DNA from: Prevotella sp. | GTDB lineage: Bacteria > Bacteroidota > Bacteroidia > Bacteroidales > Bacteroidaceae | DNA length: 64,000 nucleotides | NCBI GenBank assembly: GCA_024682415.1 | Contig: JAIKZG010000019.1 | Span: forward strand, 1 to 64,000 | Reading direction: 5' to 3' | Shown: positions 52,426 through 61,361 of the stretch, piece by piece | How the letters are laid out: each line of letters begins with the position of its first letter | Position numbering within the stretch: the stretch's first letter is position 1 | Program-made: the position numbers and the translations under genes | The notes under the pieces: model-generated | Seen by the model: the letters and a program-made list of their open reading frames with translations, nothing else | Told to the model about the DNA's origin: nothing | Database searches by the model: none

Positions 52426-54399
52426 TTACTTCTTACTATGCTTTATTACGCTGTAAGCCTTGTAAAGACCGAGCTCGCCGGCCTTGCTGAGGTCTGCGTT
52501 GCCTGCCGACTTGTTACCCATACGCAGGCGCACCACTCCACGATTATAATAAGCCTCGGCAAGCATTTTATCCTTGGAGAGAGCCTTTGTGTAGTCGTCT
52601 ACGGCTTTTGCGTAATCCTTTAACGCTGCATGGAGATTGCCACGGTCGTAATAAATATAGGCGTTATCAGAATCAAGACGGATGGCATCAGAAAAATCAT
52701 TGAGGGCTGCGGCAGCCTTCAGCTTTGTATCAATACCACGAGAAGCATTAAAATCATTTACCATAGTCTGACACACGCCACGCTGCCAATATGCCAACGC
52801 ATTTGTGCTGTCTATCTGAATATAAGAAGTGAGATCGCTGACAGCGTCGAGATAATCAGACAATACGGAATAGGTAATGGCGCGCTGCAAAAGCAAATCT
52901 TTTGCATCAGCAACAGTCTTTGTCGCCGCGATGGAAGCGGAAAGGGTTTCCACCTTTTTGAAATATGCCTTGCTCTTTTCTGCTGATAAGTTGTCGGCAT
53001 TGCAGCTGACGAGCACACGCTCCGCTTTACCTCCCATTTTTTGATTGAAAGCCTCAACCTTACTGCTGTAAGCCTGATAAGACCTCACGCCATTATTGTA
53101 AGGCTGGAATGAAAGCTCATACATCGGCATAATCTTGTCGTCGCTTTCCTGATTCTGCACCTTGCCACGATACTGGCTCTTATATTCATTAGCCATATTC
53201 TCGTCGGCTTCTTCCACAACCACCTGGTCGTATTTGTCGGGATCTATCTCCGTGCGCTTACGCATAGCTTTCAGAGTGTGCTTGCTCCAGCGTGGCTGAA
53301 TGCCGAGGTGCTTGTTCATCTGCGCTTTCATTATGCGGAATTCATCAAGCTCAGCCTTAGCGTTCATGCCAAGCTTGCGATAGCAGCGGGCACGATAAGA
53401 AAGACCTGTCCAGAAATTCGGAAACTGGGCTATCACACTGGAGTAATCACGAATAGCACCGCGAAGATTGCCTGTGCGGTCGAGAAGAATACCACGATTG
53501 AAGATAGCCATGAAATTCTGTGGCTCCATCTTTATGATGTAGTCGAAATCCACTATCGCACGGTTGTCATCACCAAACTGCATACGAAGCAATCCACGAT
53601 TGTAGTGACCAAGAAAATTATTGGGATCAAGCTCTAAAGCCTTGTCGTAATCGGCCATAGAGCCACGAAGATTATTATAATTAAGTCGGGCAAGCGCGCG
53701 ATTAATATAATTTTTCACCTTCTTAGGGCTGAGGTGAATAGCCTTTGACAGCTCTTCATCAGCATCACGCCATTTTCGTCGCGCAAGACTTATAGAAGCG
53801 CGCGTAGTCCATGTGTCGGCATCATAGGGATTGAGCAGCAAGCTTTTGTCAAGAGCCTTAGCTGCCTTGGTAGTGTCTTTCTGATGAAGAAATATCTCTG
53901 CGCGAAGCGAATAGGCATTGGCATATTTCTCCCACTTCCTTACGATAGTATCGGTTTGCAGCAATGCCACATCGTATTTCTTTTGCTGAAGATAGCAGAG
54001 GGCACGATTAAACCAATAATTCTTTTCCGTAGGATTAATGCCTATTGCCTTATTATAATCGGTTATGGCGCTGTCAAGCTTCTCCTGGCGAATGCGCGAA
54101 ACGGCACGCAAATCGTATAATCCCTCTATATAAGGATTTAGCGATATAGCCTTTGAAGCGTCAGCCTCCGCGCCTACAAAATCTTCAAGATAATATTTGG
54201 CTACTGCCCTGTCGTACCACGCTCCATATAGATATGGCTTCTGGGCAATAGCCTGACTGAAATACTGAACGGAGAGTACATAGTCCTCATAATGCAAAGC
54301 TGTTTCGCCTGCGCTCATAAGGCGGTCTACATTAAACTGCGCCTTTACATTAAGCGCGCTCACCAATGCAACCAAAATCACTAATACTCTCTTCATCAT
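52426..54399 (-). CDS. Exported tetratricopeptide-repeat protein
   Basis: 657 aa. Signal peptide MMKRVLVILVALVSALNVKA, then about twelve TPR units in two blocks (residues 25-345 and 470-640), e.g. NPYLYGAWYDRAVAKYYLEDF-type A/B helices with the pattern W-x2-G/A-Y. The segment between (about 345-470) is charged and less regular. TPR scaffolds mediate protein assembly; the periplasmic partner is unknown. It is common in Bacteroidales next to def and ruvX. Confidence 0.88.
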   Translation of the reverse strand: MMKRVLVILVALVSALNVKAQFNVDRLMSAGETALHYEDYVLSVQYFSQAIAQKPYLYGAWYDRAVAKYYLEDFVGAEADASKAISLNPYIEGLYDLRAVSRIRQEKLDSAITDYNKAIGINPTEKNYWFNRALCYLQQKKYDVALLQTDTIVRKWEKYANAYSLRAEIFLHQKDTTKAAKALDKSLLLNPYDADTWTTRASISLARRKWRDADEELSKAIHLSPKKVKNYINRALARLNYNNLRGSMADYDKALELDPNNFLGHYNRGLLRMQFGDDNRAIVDFDYIIKMEPQNFMAIFNRGILLDRTGNLRGAIRDYSSVIAQFPNFWTGLSYRARCYRKLGMNAKAELDEFRIMKAQMNKHLGIQPRWSKHTLKAMRKRTEIDPDKYDQVVVEEADENMANEYKSQYRGKVQNQESDDKIMPMYELSFQPYNNGVRSYQAYSSKVEAFNQKMGGKAERVLVSCNADNLSAEKSKAYFKKVETLSASIAATKTVADAKDLLLQRAITYSVLSDYLDAVSDLTSYIQIDSTNALAYWQRGVCQTMVNDFNASRGIDTKLKAAAALNDFSDAIRLDSDNAYIYYDRGNLHAALKDYAKAVDDYTKALSKDKMLAEAYYNRGVVRLRMGNKSAGNADLSKAGELGLYKAYSVIKHSKK

Positions 54400-54414
54400 G
54401 TTTTTCTTTTTATC

Positions 54415-54978
54415 TTATTTATGGGCAGCCTTCACACGATATGGGCAGCGAAACTTACCCTGCATAATAGCCTTCAGCTTGGTCTTTACCATCTGCTTGC
54501 GGAACGGAGTGATTCTGTCTACATACATCACGCCCTCCAAATGGTCAAATTCATGCTGCATAACGCGAGCCAGATAGCCATCCACCCATTCGTCATGCTC
54601 ATTGAAATCTTCATCCATATACTTCACATGAATACGCGTAGGGCGAGTCACGCTCTCATGAATGCCAGGAATAGAAAGGCAGCCTTCGTCCATTGCTTCC
54701 TTCTTGCTGTTATCATCATATTCGAGGATGTGAGCATTGATATATGCCTTACGGAAATCCTTATATTCAGGGAACTCATCCTTGAGCACATCAAGGTCGA
54801 TGATGACCACACGGATAGCCTTACCAATCTGAGGAGCGGCAAGACCTACGCCATCGCTGGCGGTATTGGTTTCAAACATGTTGGCAATGAGTTCCTTTAA
54901 TCCTTCATAATCCGAAGTGATATCCTGAGCCACCTTACGCAAAACAGGCTGGCCGTATGTATAAATAGGTAATACCAT
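54415..54978 (-). CDS. def: Peptide deformylase
   Basis: 187 aa. All three motifs are intact: GVGLAAPQIG (residues 43-52), EGCLSIPG, and QHEFDHLEG with the metal-binding Cys and two His. It removes the N-formyl group from new proteins. It lies between ruvX (35 nt) and the TPR gene (15 nt) in the same direction. Confidence 0.97.
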   Translation of the reverse strand: MVLPIYTYGQPVLRKVAQDITSDYEGLKELIANMFETNTASDGVGLAAPQIGKAIRVVIIDLDVLKDEFPEYKDFRKAYINAHILEYDDNSKKEAMDEGCLSIPGIHESVTRPTRIHVKYMDEDFNEHDEWVDGYLARVMQHEFDHLEGVMYVDRITPFRKQMVKTKLKAIMQGKFRCPYRVKAAHK

Positions 54979-55013
54979 GTTGTTATTTGAAATATATATT
55001 CAGCAGAAAAGGA

Positions 55014-55427
55014 TTATCTTCTGCTCTCGAGATAATCCTGTAAAATTATAGTCGCGCTAATCTCATCGACTAACGCCTTATTCTGACGCGCTTTCTTTTT
55101 AAGACCTCCATCGAGCATGGCGCGATGGGCTAAAACGCTCGTAAAGCGCTCATCATAAAATTCAATCGGAATTTGGGGCATTTCTTTCTTCCATCGGGCC
55201 ACAAACTGCTTCACGCGAGCCAGATTCTCGCTCGGTTCGCCCGACGGCTGCTTAGGCTCACCTATAACAATACGTTCCACGTCTTCACGCGAAACGTATT
55301 GCTTTAGATAATCCATAAGTTCTTTGGTATCAACAGTTGTCAGCCCATTGGCAATAATCTGCAATGTGTCTGTAACTGCCAGCCCTGTTCTTTTTTTTCC
55401 GTAATCTATAGAAAGTATTCTTGCCAC
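55014..55427 (-). CDS. ruvX: Putative Holliday junction resolvase / pre-16S rRNA nuclease (YqgF family)
   Basis: 137 aa, starting with GTG at 55427. The RNase H-like fold motifs are ILSIDYGKKRTGLAV at the N-terminus, IVIGEPKQPSGEPS in the middle and YDERFTS near 90, with the final Asp in LVDEISATIILQDYL. In E. coli the homologue matures 16S rRNA; a resolvase role is also proposed. It starts 6 nt after the SPOR lipoprotein gene ends. Confidence 0.94.
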   Translation of the reverse strand: MARILSIDYGKKRTGLAVTDTLQIIANGLTTVDTKELMDYLKQYVSREDVERIVIGEPKQPSGEPSENLARVKQFVARWKKEMPQIPIEFYDERFTSVLAHRAMLDGGLKKKARQNKALVDEISATIILQDYLESRR

Positions 55428-55433
55428 GTGTCT

Positions 55434-55925
55434 TTATTTCTTAAAGAGCAACCATGCGTCAGGATACTTAGCGCGGAAATGATTACGAGAATTAACAGCA
55501 TCAGCCTTACTATCGAATGTAGAAGCAACGACACGATACATATTTATGCCTGCGTTGTAAGCCACCTGAGCATCATAGCCCGCGCTCTTCAATGTGCTCT
55601 GCAATCCTTCTGCGTTAGCCTTCAAAGAGAAAGAGCCTACGATTACGCTGAAAGACTTCAAGCCGGCGCCATTAACTACAGTAACGTCTTCTGAGCGAAC
55701 GGTAGCGTTGTCTACATTGATAATTGTTGTCTGTGTAGCCGGTTTTTCCTGCAATGGAGTTACTACAGGAGCTGTTGTCTCAGCTGTTTCGCCGGCAGGC
55801 TCTGTCTGCTGAGCCTTAGCTTTCTCATAAGCCTTGCGATAGGCACTTTCCTTAGAAGCTCCACAACTTGTAAAAGCTAACGCTACGCATAGTCCTGCGC
55901 ATAAAATGAATGTCTTCTTCATCAT
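55434..55925 (-). CDS. SPOR-domain lipoprotein
   Basis: 163 aa. Lipobox FTSC within the first 21 residues; a Pro/Thr/Gln-rich linker (QQTEPAGETAETTAP) leads to a C-terminal SPOR domain (residues about 88-163, FSVIVGSFSLKANAEGL to the end). Likely binds septal peptidoglycan from the outer membrane. It is the first gene of the unit ruvX-def-TPR. Confidence 0.9.
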   Translation of the reverse strand: MMKKTFILCAGLCVALAFTSCGASKESAYRKAYEKAKAQQTEPAGETAETTAPVVTPLQEKPATQTTIINVDNATVRSEDVTVVNGAGLKSFSVIVGSFSLKANAEGLQSTLKSAGYDAQVAYNAGINMYRVVASTFDSKADAVNSRNHFRAKYPDAWLLFKK

Positions 55926-56124
55926 TATTATCTTTCTTATATATTAATATTCTGTGTGTATGGCATATCATAATACCATTTCTTGATTGCGAAAGTACGA
56001 AATATTCAATAAAAAAGTTACACAACCCCACATAAAGTTTGTTAAATGCACATGTTACCTACCTTTTAACAAAAAATATGGCTTTTTTCATTACGCCGTG
56101 GTACACATATAATGATTTAATTTG

Positions 56125-56132
56125 TATATTTG
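56125..56132 (+). promoter_or_regulatory. Likely -7 box of the YtxH-holin-like trio
   Basis: TATATTTG lies 41 nt before the ATG; the -33 region is weak. Confidence 0.45.
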
Positions 56133-56172
56133 CTTACGAATATAAATATTAACTATCTAAAATTATAGAAAT

Positions 56173-56388
56173 ATGAAGACATTAGGTTATTTAGGCGCAT
56201 TTTTAGGCGGTGCTATCGCCGGCGCTGCTCTTGGTGTTTTACTGGCTCCTGAAAAAGGCACTGACACACGCTCAAAGCTCACAGGCATAGTAGACGATTT
56301 CTGCAAAAAACATAACATAAAGCTCTCATCTACAGAGATTAGCGACGTTGTCGACGACCTCACAGAGGCAGCCGCTACAGAGGCTTAA
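56173..56388 (+). CDS. YtxH-domain small membrane protein
   Basis: 71 aa. A glycine-rich helix (LGAFLGGAIAGAALGVLLAP) is followed by EKGTDTRSKL, the classic YtxH pattern, and a short amphipathic tail. Such proteins are membrane-associated and often stress-induced. First of three closely spaced genes. Confidence 0.85.
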   Translation: MKTLGYLGAFLGGAIAGAALGVLLAPEKGTDTRSKLTGIVDDFCKKHNIKLSSTEISDVVDDLTEAAATEA

Positions 56389-56420
56389 CACTACTATACA
56401 CAAGGAAGGAAAATACATAT

Positions 56421-56771
56421 ATGTTTTCTAACAACGAAAATATAGAAACAATAAGTCAGCTCGTAGAAGTTCTCAGGCATTACATTTCATTGCAAAGCGA
56501 ATATCTGAAGCTTAATGTGACAGAGAAGATTGTGCGCCTGCTCACCGTCATCACGATGACGCTTGTGCTGTCGTTCTTTGTCGTATTGGTTTTGATATAT
56601 GCTTCATTCGCAATAGCTTTCGCCCTTGAGCCATTATTGGGATTGCCTTTGGCATTTACCGCTGTGGCAGCTGCCTACATCATTGTTCTGCTATTATTCG
56701 TTACATTCCGCAAACGTTGGATAGAAAAGCCATTAGTAAGATTTCTGGCAAGCATATTAATGGAGAAATAG
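56421..56771 (+). CDS. Holin-like (superfamily III/DUF1469-type) membrane protein
   Basis: 116 aa. An amphipathic N-terminus (ENIETISQLVEVLRHYISLQ) precedes two membrane helices (VITMTLVLSFFVVLVLIY and AFTAVAAAYIIVLLLFV). The family is often labelled phage holin, but there is no phage gene nearby; it is a chromosomal membrane protein of unknown job, 32 nt after the YtxH gene. Confidence 0.82.
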   Translation: MFSNNENIETISQLVEVLRHYISLQSEYLKLNVTEKIVRLLTVITMTLVLSFFVVLVLIYASFAIAFALEPLLGLPLAFTAVAAAYIIVLLLFVTFRKRWIEKPLVRFLASILMEK

Positions 56772-56775
56772 AATT

Positions 56776-57036
56776 ATGAACACGATTGAGCAATCGCCCA
56801 CAGGTCAAGGGTATAAATCATTAGCCGAGCTGCGAATGCGTAAGAAGATTCTTCTGAAGGATATTCAGAAAGACGATGAGCAGATAAAGGAGCTATGGGA
56901 TAATCTGTTTCATAAACGCTCTTCTTCCATAGCCTCTACTCCCACCCGTCGCTTCTCCGGACTGATAAACACAGGCGCGGGAATATTAGACGGCATAATT
57001 CTTGGATGGAAACTATACAGAAAATTCAAGAAGTAA
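56776..57036 (+). CDS. Small protein of unknown function, third gene of the trio
   Basis: 86 aa. A basic, helical N-terminus (LRMRKKILLKDIQKDDEQIK) and a glycine-containing C-terminal hydrophobic stretch (GLINTGAGILDGIILGWKLY). It follows the holin-like gene by 4 nt, so it is co-translated and probably acts in the same membrane complex. Confidence 0.75.
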   Translation: MNTIEQSPTGQGYKSLAELRMRKKILLKDIQKDDEQIKELWDNLFHKRSSSIASTPTRRFSGLINTGAGILDGIILGWKLYRKFKK

Positions 57037-57044
57037 TAAATAAA

Positions 57045-57086
57045 AATAAGGAAGTTCTTCACACATAGAAAGAACTTCCTTATTTT
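57045..57086. terminator. Bidirectional terminator
   Basis: AATAAGGAAGTTCTT (57045-57059) pairs perfectly over 15 bp with AAGAACTTCCTTATT (57070-57084), with T-rich tails on both strands. It serves the trio on the plus strand and the SLBB exporter gene on the minus strand. Confidence 0.9.
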
Positions 57087-57115
57087 TTATATCCGCATCA
57101 TTATGAAGCGAAACA

Positions 57116-59656
57116 TCATTTCACAAGATTATCTATCGTGGCTATCATTGTAGCAATAGAAGCTACCGATGTGCCTATCGTAAGCCACTGGGTAAGCGAT
57201 GATGTACTCTTCGGCTTTGAAGGAACTACAATCTCACATCCCGGCATTATCTTCGCTCCATGGCTTAGCTTAGCCACCTTTCCGTTCATATAAATAATAT
57301 ATGTGTGGCTCTTCTTAGCTCTGTTGCCCCATCCGCCAGCCTGGTCAATATAGAAAGAAGCGCGTCTGCCCTTTTCAAAAGACACGGTGTTAGGATACAT
57401 CACATCACCCGAAATCTTTACCGTTCCATTATATTCTGGAACAAGCAGTCTGTCGCCCTCACGCATTATGATATCATCATCTCCTCCCGGATTGGCGATA
57501 GCCTTATCAAGCTCTATGCCCACATAATAGGTATCACCCAAATCAAGTTTCTTAATATCTATCGAATCCTTTGCGTCGCTCTGCGCTTTGGCTGTCTTTA
57601 GAAGAGTTTCCATGCGCAGACGCTCGGCAGGAGTAATGCGACGTTCAAGACGCGCGCCCTTAGTATATGCCAAATCGGTCACGCCACCGGCTTTGCGAAT
57701 GACATCGCTCAGTCGCTCATTGTTTTTTGAAAGAGTGTAAGTGCCGGCAAACATCACATTTCCCTCCACGCTTACATTTCTCTGCTTCTGATAGCCAGGG
57801 CTTTTCCTTACATACACCTCATCAAAAGGCTGAAGAGTAAAACCTGGCTTACCATCGATTACAAATCCATCCTTCAACGCGAAAGAATAAGTGTGAGCCA
57901 CAAGGCTATCTACCGTTGTAGCAGCAGGATTTACAAGACGGCGCGCCACATCCACTTTCACAGTAGAAGCCGACTCTCTTAGTCCGCCTGCCTGCAACAC
58001 GAAATCCTCAAGAGTTTCATTATCAGCATATTTATATATGCCCGGATATTGCACCTCGCCATGAATAGTGATTGTGCGTTCCGCCATAAGCTCAGTCTTA
58101 GTAGGAATGAAAAGCACGTCATTCTCTTTCAGAGGAATATCAGCAATTCTGCCATTCATTATTCCCTCTACATCAACGCTGACCACTTCCAATGTGCGGT
58201 CTTTCTTCATTCTGTGCATCACGGCATGCGAAGAAAACGCTCCCTCCGTAAGCCCTTCTGCGTGCTCAATGAGAGTGCGCACGCTGTTGATGTCGCCTCC
58301 CACCTGATATTTGCCCGGGCGGAACACAGCGCCTTTCACCTCTACCATATTTTCATATCTGTCGATAATGGAATCCACGCCTACAGTGTCGCCATCGGCA
58401 ATGCGGAATGAGCTGAAATCAAATTCGCCCACATTATATATAGATTTCTCCCTGCCAGTCTTGCGCTCCACGCGAACCGCCTTTTTATAAGCGTCGCCCG
58501 TGAAGCCACCTGCATATTTCAGAAGCGAGCCAAGGCTCTCATTCTTCTTCATCTCATATATCATAGGGCGTTTCACCTTTCCCCCTACGCTTACCAAGCA
58601 GTCGTAAGGCCCTACCATTATCACGTCGTTATCCGCCAGGCGTACATTTCCCGTAAGTTTGCCGTTGAGGATATAATCATAAATATCCACCACGCTTATC
58701 AACTGGTTGCGACGATACACCTTAATGTTGCGAAGCGTACCTAAATCGCTTGTTCCGCCTGCCATATAAAGGGCATGAAACACAGTGGCGAAAGCAGAAA
58801 GAGTGTAAGTGCCCGGAGTCATCACCTCGCCCATCACATTCACCATGATAGTCTTCGTCTGCCCCACCGTAAGACGCACCTTGCTGCTGCGGTAACGCGA
58901 GCCGAGAGTAGAGCGCAGCCTTGCGTTTGCCTGAGCAACCGTCAGCCCTGAAAGATGAACAGGCCCATAATTCTCGATTACCACATCGCCATCAGGGCTG
59001 ATAGTAAGCTGCTCCGATCTCTGCGACGCCCCATATACATCTATAATAACAGCGTCGCCCGGACCGAGAAGATAATTCTGCGGCGTAGCGATATTCATGT
59101 TAGGCTCAAAAGAAAGATTCTTCTTATTGAAAATATCACGACCAAACACGCGCCTTTTGTTCTTTTGCAGCTCAGCCTGCAAATGCTTCACAAGCAAAGC
59201 AGTATCCGTAGGCAGAATATATTCAAGCTCATTCTGCATCTGCTGAAAATCAGCGTCATCAGCATCATATTCACTTTGCCATTTGCTGTTTTTGCTTATG
59301 CGGCTATCAGAATATTTGCGGTAATCACTTTCCTTAGCGGTATAAGAAAAATCATCCGTTTCGGCAGCGTTATTCTTACGCCTTCTTGTATCATTATTTT
59401 TTCCGACAGCCTGATCGCTCAGTCCGCCAAGCGAGTTTTGCTTCATCTGGCGTTCATATTTCTTTCTGATACGACGTATCTGAGATATATCCACGCCATT
59501 CTGCATCAACTTAGTTACAATCTGCGCCTGAGAAGTGCCAGCATTTTTCTCCTTCACCACGAAACGCATCACCTGGTCGTCGGTCATCGACGACTGAGCC
59601 ACGACGGTATTCACGGAGCAAAACGCGACCAATAGGATAAATAGTAATCTTTTCAT
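57116..59656 (-). CDS. SLBB-domain polysaccharide export protein (Wza-like, extended)
   Basis: 846 aa from the ATG at 59656, where a signal peptide begins (MKRLLFILLVAFCSVNTVVA); the open frame upstream runs through the intergenic repeats and is not coding. A charged helical stretch (residues 25-170) is followed by a Poly_export domain (NYLLGPGDAVIIDVYGA near 178) and about five to six SLBB repeats (e.g. MVNVMGEVMTPGTYTLSA; VSVEGNVMFAGTYTLSK). The last has a hydrophobic C-terminal helix. It is more than twice the size of Wza and lacks a lipobox. It probably forms the outer-membrane exit for polysaccharide. It is 5.5 kb from the wzz operon but likely serves it. Confidence 0.87.
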   Translation of the reverse strand: MKRLLFILLVAFCSVNTVVAQSSMTDDQVMRFVVKEKNAGTSQAQIVTKLMQNGVDISQIRRIRKKYERQMKQNSLGGLSDQAVGKNNDTRRRKNNAAETDDFSYTAKESDYRKYSDSRISKNSKWQSEYDADDADFQQMQNELEYILPTDTALLVKHLQAELQKNKRRVFGRDIFNKKNLSFEPNMNIATPQNYLLGPGDAVIIDVYGASQRSEQLTISPDGDVVIENYGPVHLSGLTVAQANARLRSTLGSRYRSSKVRLTVGQTKTIMVNVMGEVMTPGTYTLSAFATVFHALYMAGGTSDLGTLRNIKVYRRNQLISVVDIYDYILNGKLTGNVRLADNDVIMVGPYDCLVSVGGKVKRPMIYEMKKNESLGSLLKYAGGFTGDAYKKAVRVERKTGREKSIYNVGEFDFSSFRIADGDTVGVDSIIDRYENMVEVKGAVFRPGKYQVGGDINSVRTLIEHAEGLTEGAFSSHAVMHRMKKDRTLEVVSVDVEGIMNGRIADIPLKENDVLFIPTKTELMAERTITIHGEVQYPGIYKYADNETLEDFVLQAGGLRESASTVKVDVARRLVNPAATTVDSLVAHTYSFALKDGFVIDGKPGFTLQPFDEVYVRKSPGYQKQRNVSVEGNVMFAGTYTLSKNNERLSDVIRKAGGVTDLAYTKGARLERRITPAERLRMETLLKTAKAQSDAKDSIDIKKLDLGDTYYVGIELDKAIANPGGDDDIIMREGDRLLVPEYNGTVKISGDVMYPNTVSFEKGRRASFYIDQAGGWGNRAKKSHTYIIYMNGKVAKLSHGAKIMPGCEIVVPSKPKSTSSLTQWLTIGTSVASIATMIATIDNLVK

Positions 59657-59747
59657 ATATAATATATAACGACCATACACAAAATTTGTTGTAACCAAAG
59701 GATAAAAATCACAATAAAACGCCATCCGAACAAAATTCAGCCAAATA

Positions 59748-59790
59748 AAAAGTGCTGCACAACTCTGCAAGAAAATCACGAAAAGAGAAT
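59748..59790. repeat. Single orphan unit of the 40-bp repeat family
   Basis: The core TGCACAACTCTGCA with flanking AAGAAAATCACGAAAAG matches the unit of the arrays at 30.2 and 51.7 kb. It lies about 100 bp upstream of the SLBB exporter gene. Confidence 0.75.
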
Positions 59791-59830
59791 CCCCTCTATC
59801 TTTCCAATTTGCAGAAAGATAGAGGGGATT
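59788..59830 (-). terminator. 17-bp perfect inverted repeat, probable metY terminator
   Basis: AATCCCCTCTATCTTTC (59788-59804) pairs with GAAAGATAGAGGGGATT (59814-59830) around a 9-nt loop. It is downstream of metY and upstream of the SLBB gene, both on the minus strand. The minus-strand tail CTCTTTTCG is moderately T-rich. Confidence 0.65.
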
Positions 59831-59851
59831 TATAATTATAAGCATATTAAA

Positions 59852-59876
59852 GTCCTCCCCCGCTTCGGGGGAGGAC
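59852..59876. repeat. GTCCTCCCCC / GGGGGAGGAC hairpin (dispersed element)
   Basis: A 10-bp stem around GCTTC. It resembles the hairpin at 18564-18583, so a small dispersed REP-like element is likely; it may also assist metY termination. Confidence 0.5.
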
Positions 59877-59894
59877 AGAGGGGGCACCACGCTT

Positions 59895-61178
59895 TTAAAT
59901 CTTATCAAGAGCCTGCTTGATGTCGTCGATGATGTCGTCTACATCCTCAATACCGACGCTAAGGCGGATAAGATCAGGAGCAATGCCTGCCTCGCGAAGC
60001 TGCTCATCAGTGAGCTGACGGTGGGTGTGGCTTGCCGGATGAAGCACACAGGTGCGAGCGTCTGCCACATGGGTAACGATATTGATAAGCTCCAGCGAGT
60101 CCATAAACTTGATGGCAGTATCGCGGTCGCCTTTCAAGCCGAAAGCCATAACTCCGCATGAGCCGTTAGGCAGATACTTCTGAGCCAAAGCATGATTCTC
60201 GTCGTCCTCCAAGCCTGAATAGTGCACCCATGCCACGCGCGAATCATCGTGCAGGAACTTTGCCACCTTCATGGCGTTCTCGCAATGGCGAGGAATACGC
60301 ACATGGAGAGTTTCCAATCCGAGATTCAAGAGGAATGAGTTCATCGGAGCAGGGATAGAGCCGAGGTCGCGCATGAGCTGAGCCACCATCTTTGTCATAT
60401 ACGCCATCTTGCCGAAAGCTGTGGCATAGGTGAGCCCATGATAGCTATCATCAGGCTGACAAAGACCTGGATATTTATCGGCATGAGCCATCCAGTCGAA
60501 GTTGCCGCTGTCTACTACGCATCCGCCCACCTGTGTGGCATGACCATCCATATATTTTGTAGTGGAATGGGTAACGATATCTGCGCCCCACTCAAAAGGA
60601 CGGCAGTTGATAGGCGTGGCAAAAGTGTTATCCACGATAAGCGGCACGCCATTCTTGTGGGCTATTCTGGCAAACTTCTCAATATCAAGCACTTTGCAGC
60701 CAGGATTAGAAATCGTTTCACCGAAAAGAGCCTTAGTGTTAGGGCGGAAGGCTGCCTGTATCTCTTCTTCGCTCGCCTCCTGACTCACGAATGTGCAGTC
60801 AATGCCGAGCTTTTTCAACGTTACGCCAAAGAGATTGAAAGTGCCACCGTAGATTTCATTTGAGGTAACGACATGGTCGCCTGCCTCACATATATTAAAT
60901 ATAGCATAAAAATTGGCTGCCTGTCCGCTCGATGTAAGCATTGCGCCCACACCGCCCTCAAGGGCAGCGATTTTTCTGGCTACAGCGTCATTCGTAGGAT
61001 TTTGCAAACGAGTATAGAAATATCCCTCTTTCTTTAGGTCGAAGAGCATTGCCATCTCTTCTGAGTTATCATACTTAAAAGTGGTGCTCTGAACGATAGG
61101 AAGCACACGCGACTCTCCATTCTTAGGCTCCCATCCAGCCTGTACACAAAGCGTAGAACGCTTAAGATTTTTCTTCAT
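59895..61178 (-). CDS. metY: O-acetylhomoserine sulfhydrylase (aminocarboxypropyltransferase)
   Basis: 427 aa from the ATG at 61178; the frame is open 25 codons upstream without family similarity. PLP enzyme of the Cys/Met metabolism family. The PLP lysine is in THSTTKYMDGHATQVGG, the N-terminus has VQAGWEPKNGESRVLPIVQS, and the length (longer than cystathionine synthases) favours MetY. It makes homocysteine from O-acetylhomoserine and sulfide. Single gene. Confidence 0.93.
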   Translation of the reverse strand: MKKNLKRSTLCVQAGWEPKNGESRVLPIVQSTTFKYDNSEEMAMLFDLKKEGYFYTRLQNPTNDAVARKIAALEGGVGAMLTSSGQAANFYAIFNICEAGDHVVTSNEIYGGTFNLFGVTLKKLGIDCTFVSQEASEEEIQAAFRPNTKALFGETISNPGCKVLDIEKFARIAHKNGVPLIVDNTFATPINCRPFEWGADIVTHSTTKYMDGHATQVGGCVVDSGNFDWMAHADKYPGLCQPDDSYHGLTYATAFGKMAYMTKMVAQLMRDLGSIPAPMNSFLLNLGLETLHVRIPRHCENAMKVAKFLHDDSRVAWVHYSGLEDDENHALAQKYLPNGSCGVMAFGLKGDRDTAIKFMDSLELINIVTHVADARTCVLHPASHTHRQLTDEQLREAGIAPDLIRLSVGIEDVDDIIDDIKQALDKI

Positions 61179-61361
61179 ATTCTTACTTACTATTTGTAGT
61201 TTAGCGGCTACAAATTTAGCGTTTTTCAAATTCTTTTCTTCATCATTACACACTTATTTTAGTATATTTGCACAAGTCTATAAAATTTCATGCACGATTT
61301 TGGAATTTTTCATGTATGAATTTTATTTTTTCTCAGTACGAAAAATATAATAACTCAAGCT

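Noticed and set aside
56421..56771. Prophage holin
   Set aside because: No endolysin, capsid, integrase or other phage gene in the region; the family label is historical.
59657..59908. N-terminal extension of the SLBB protein
   Set aside because: It runs through the repeat unit and terminator hairpins and precedes a proper signal peptide starting at 59656.
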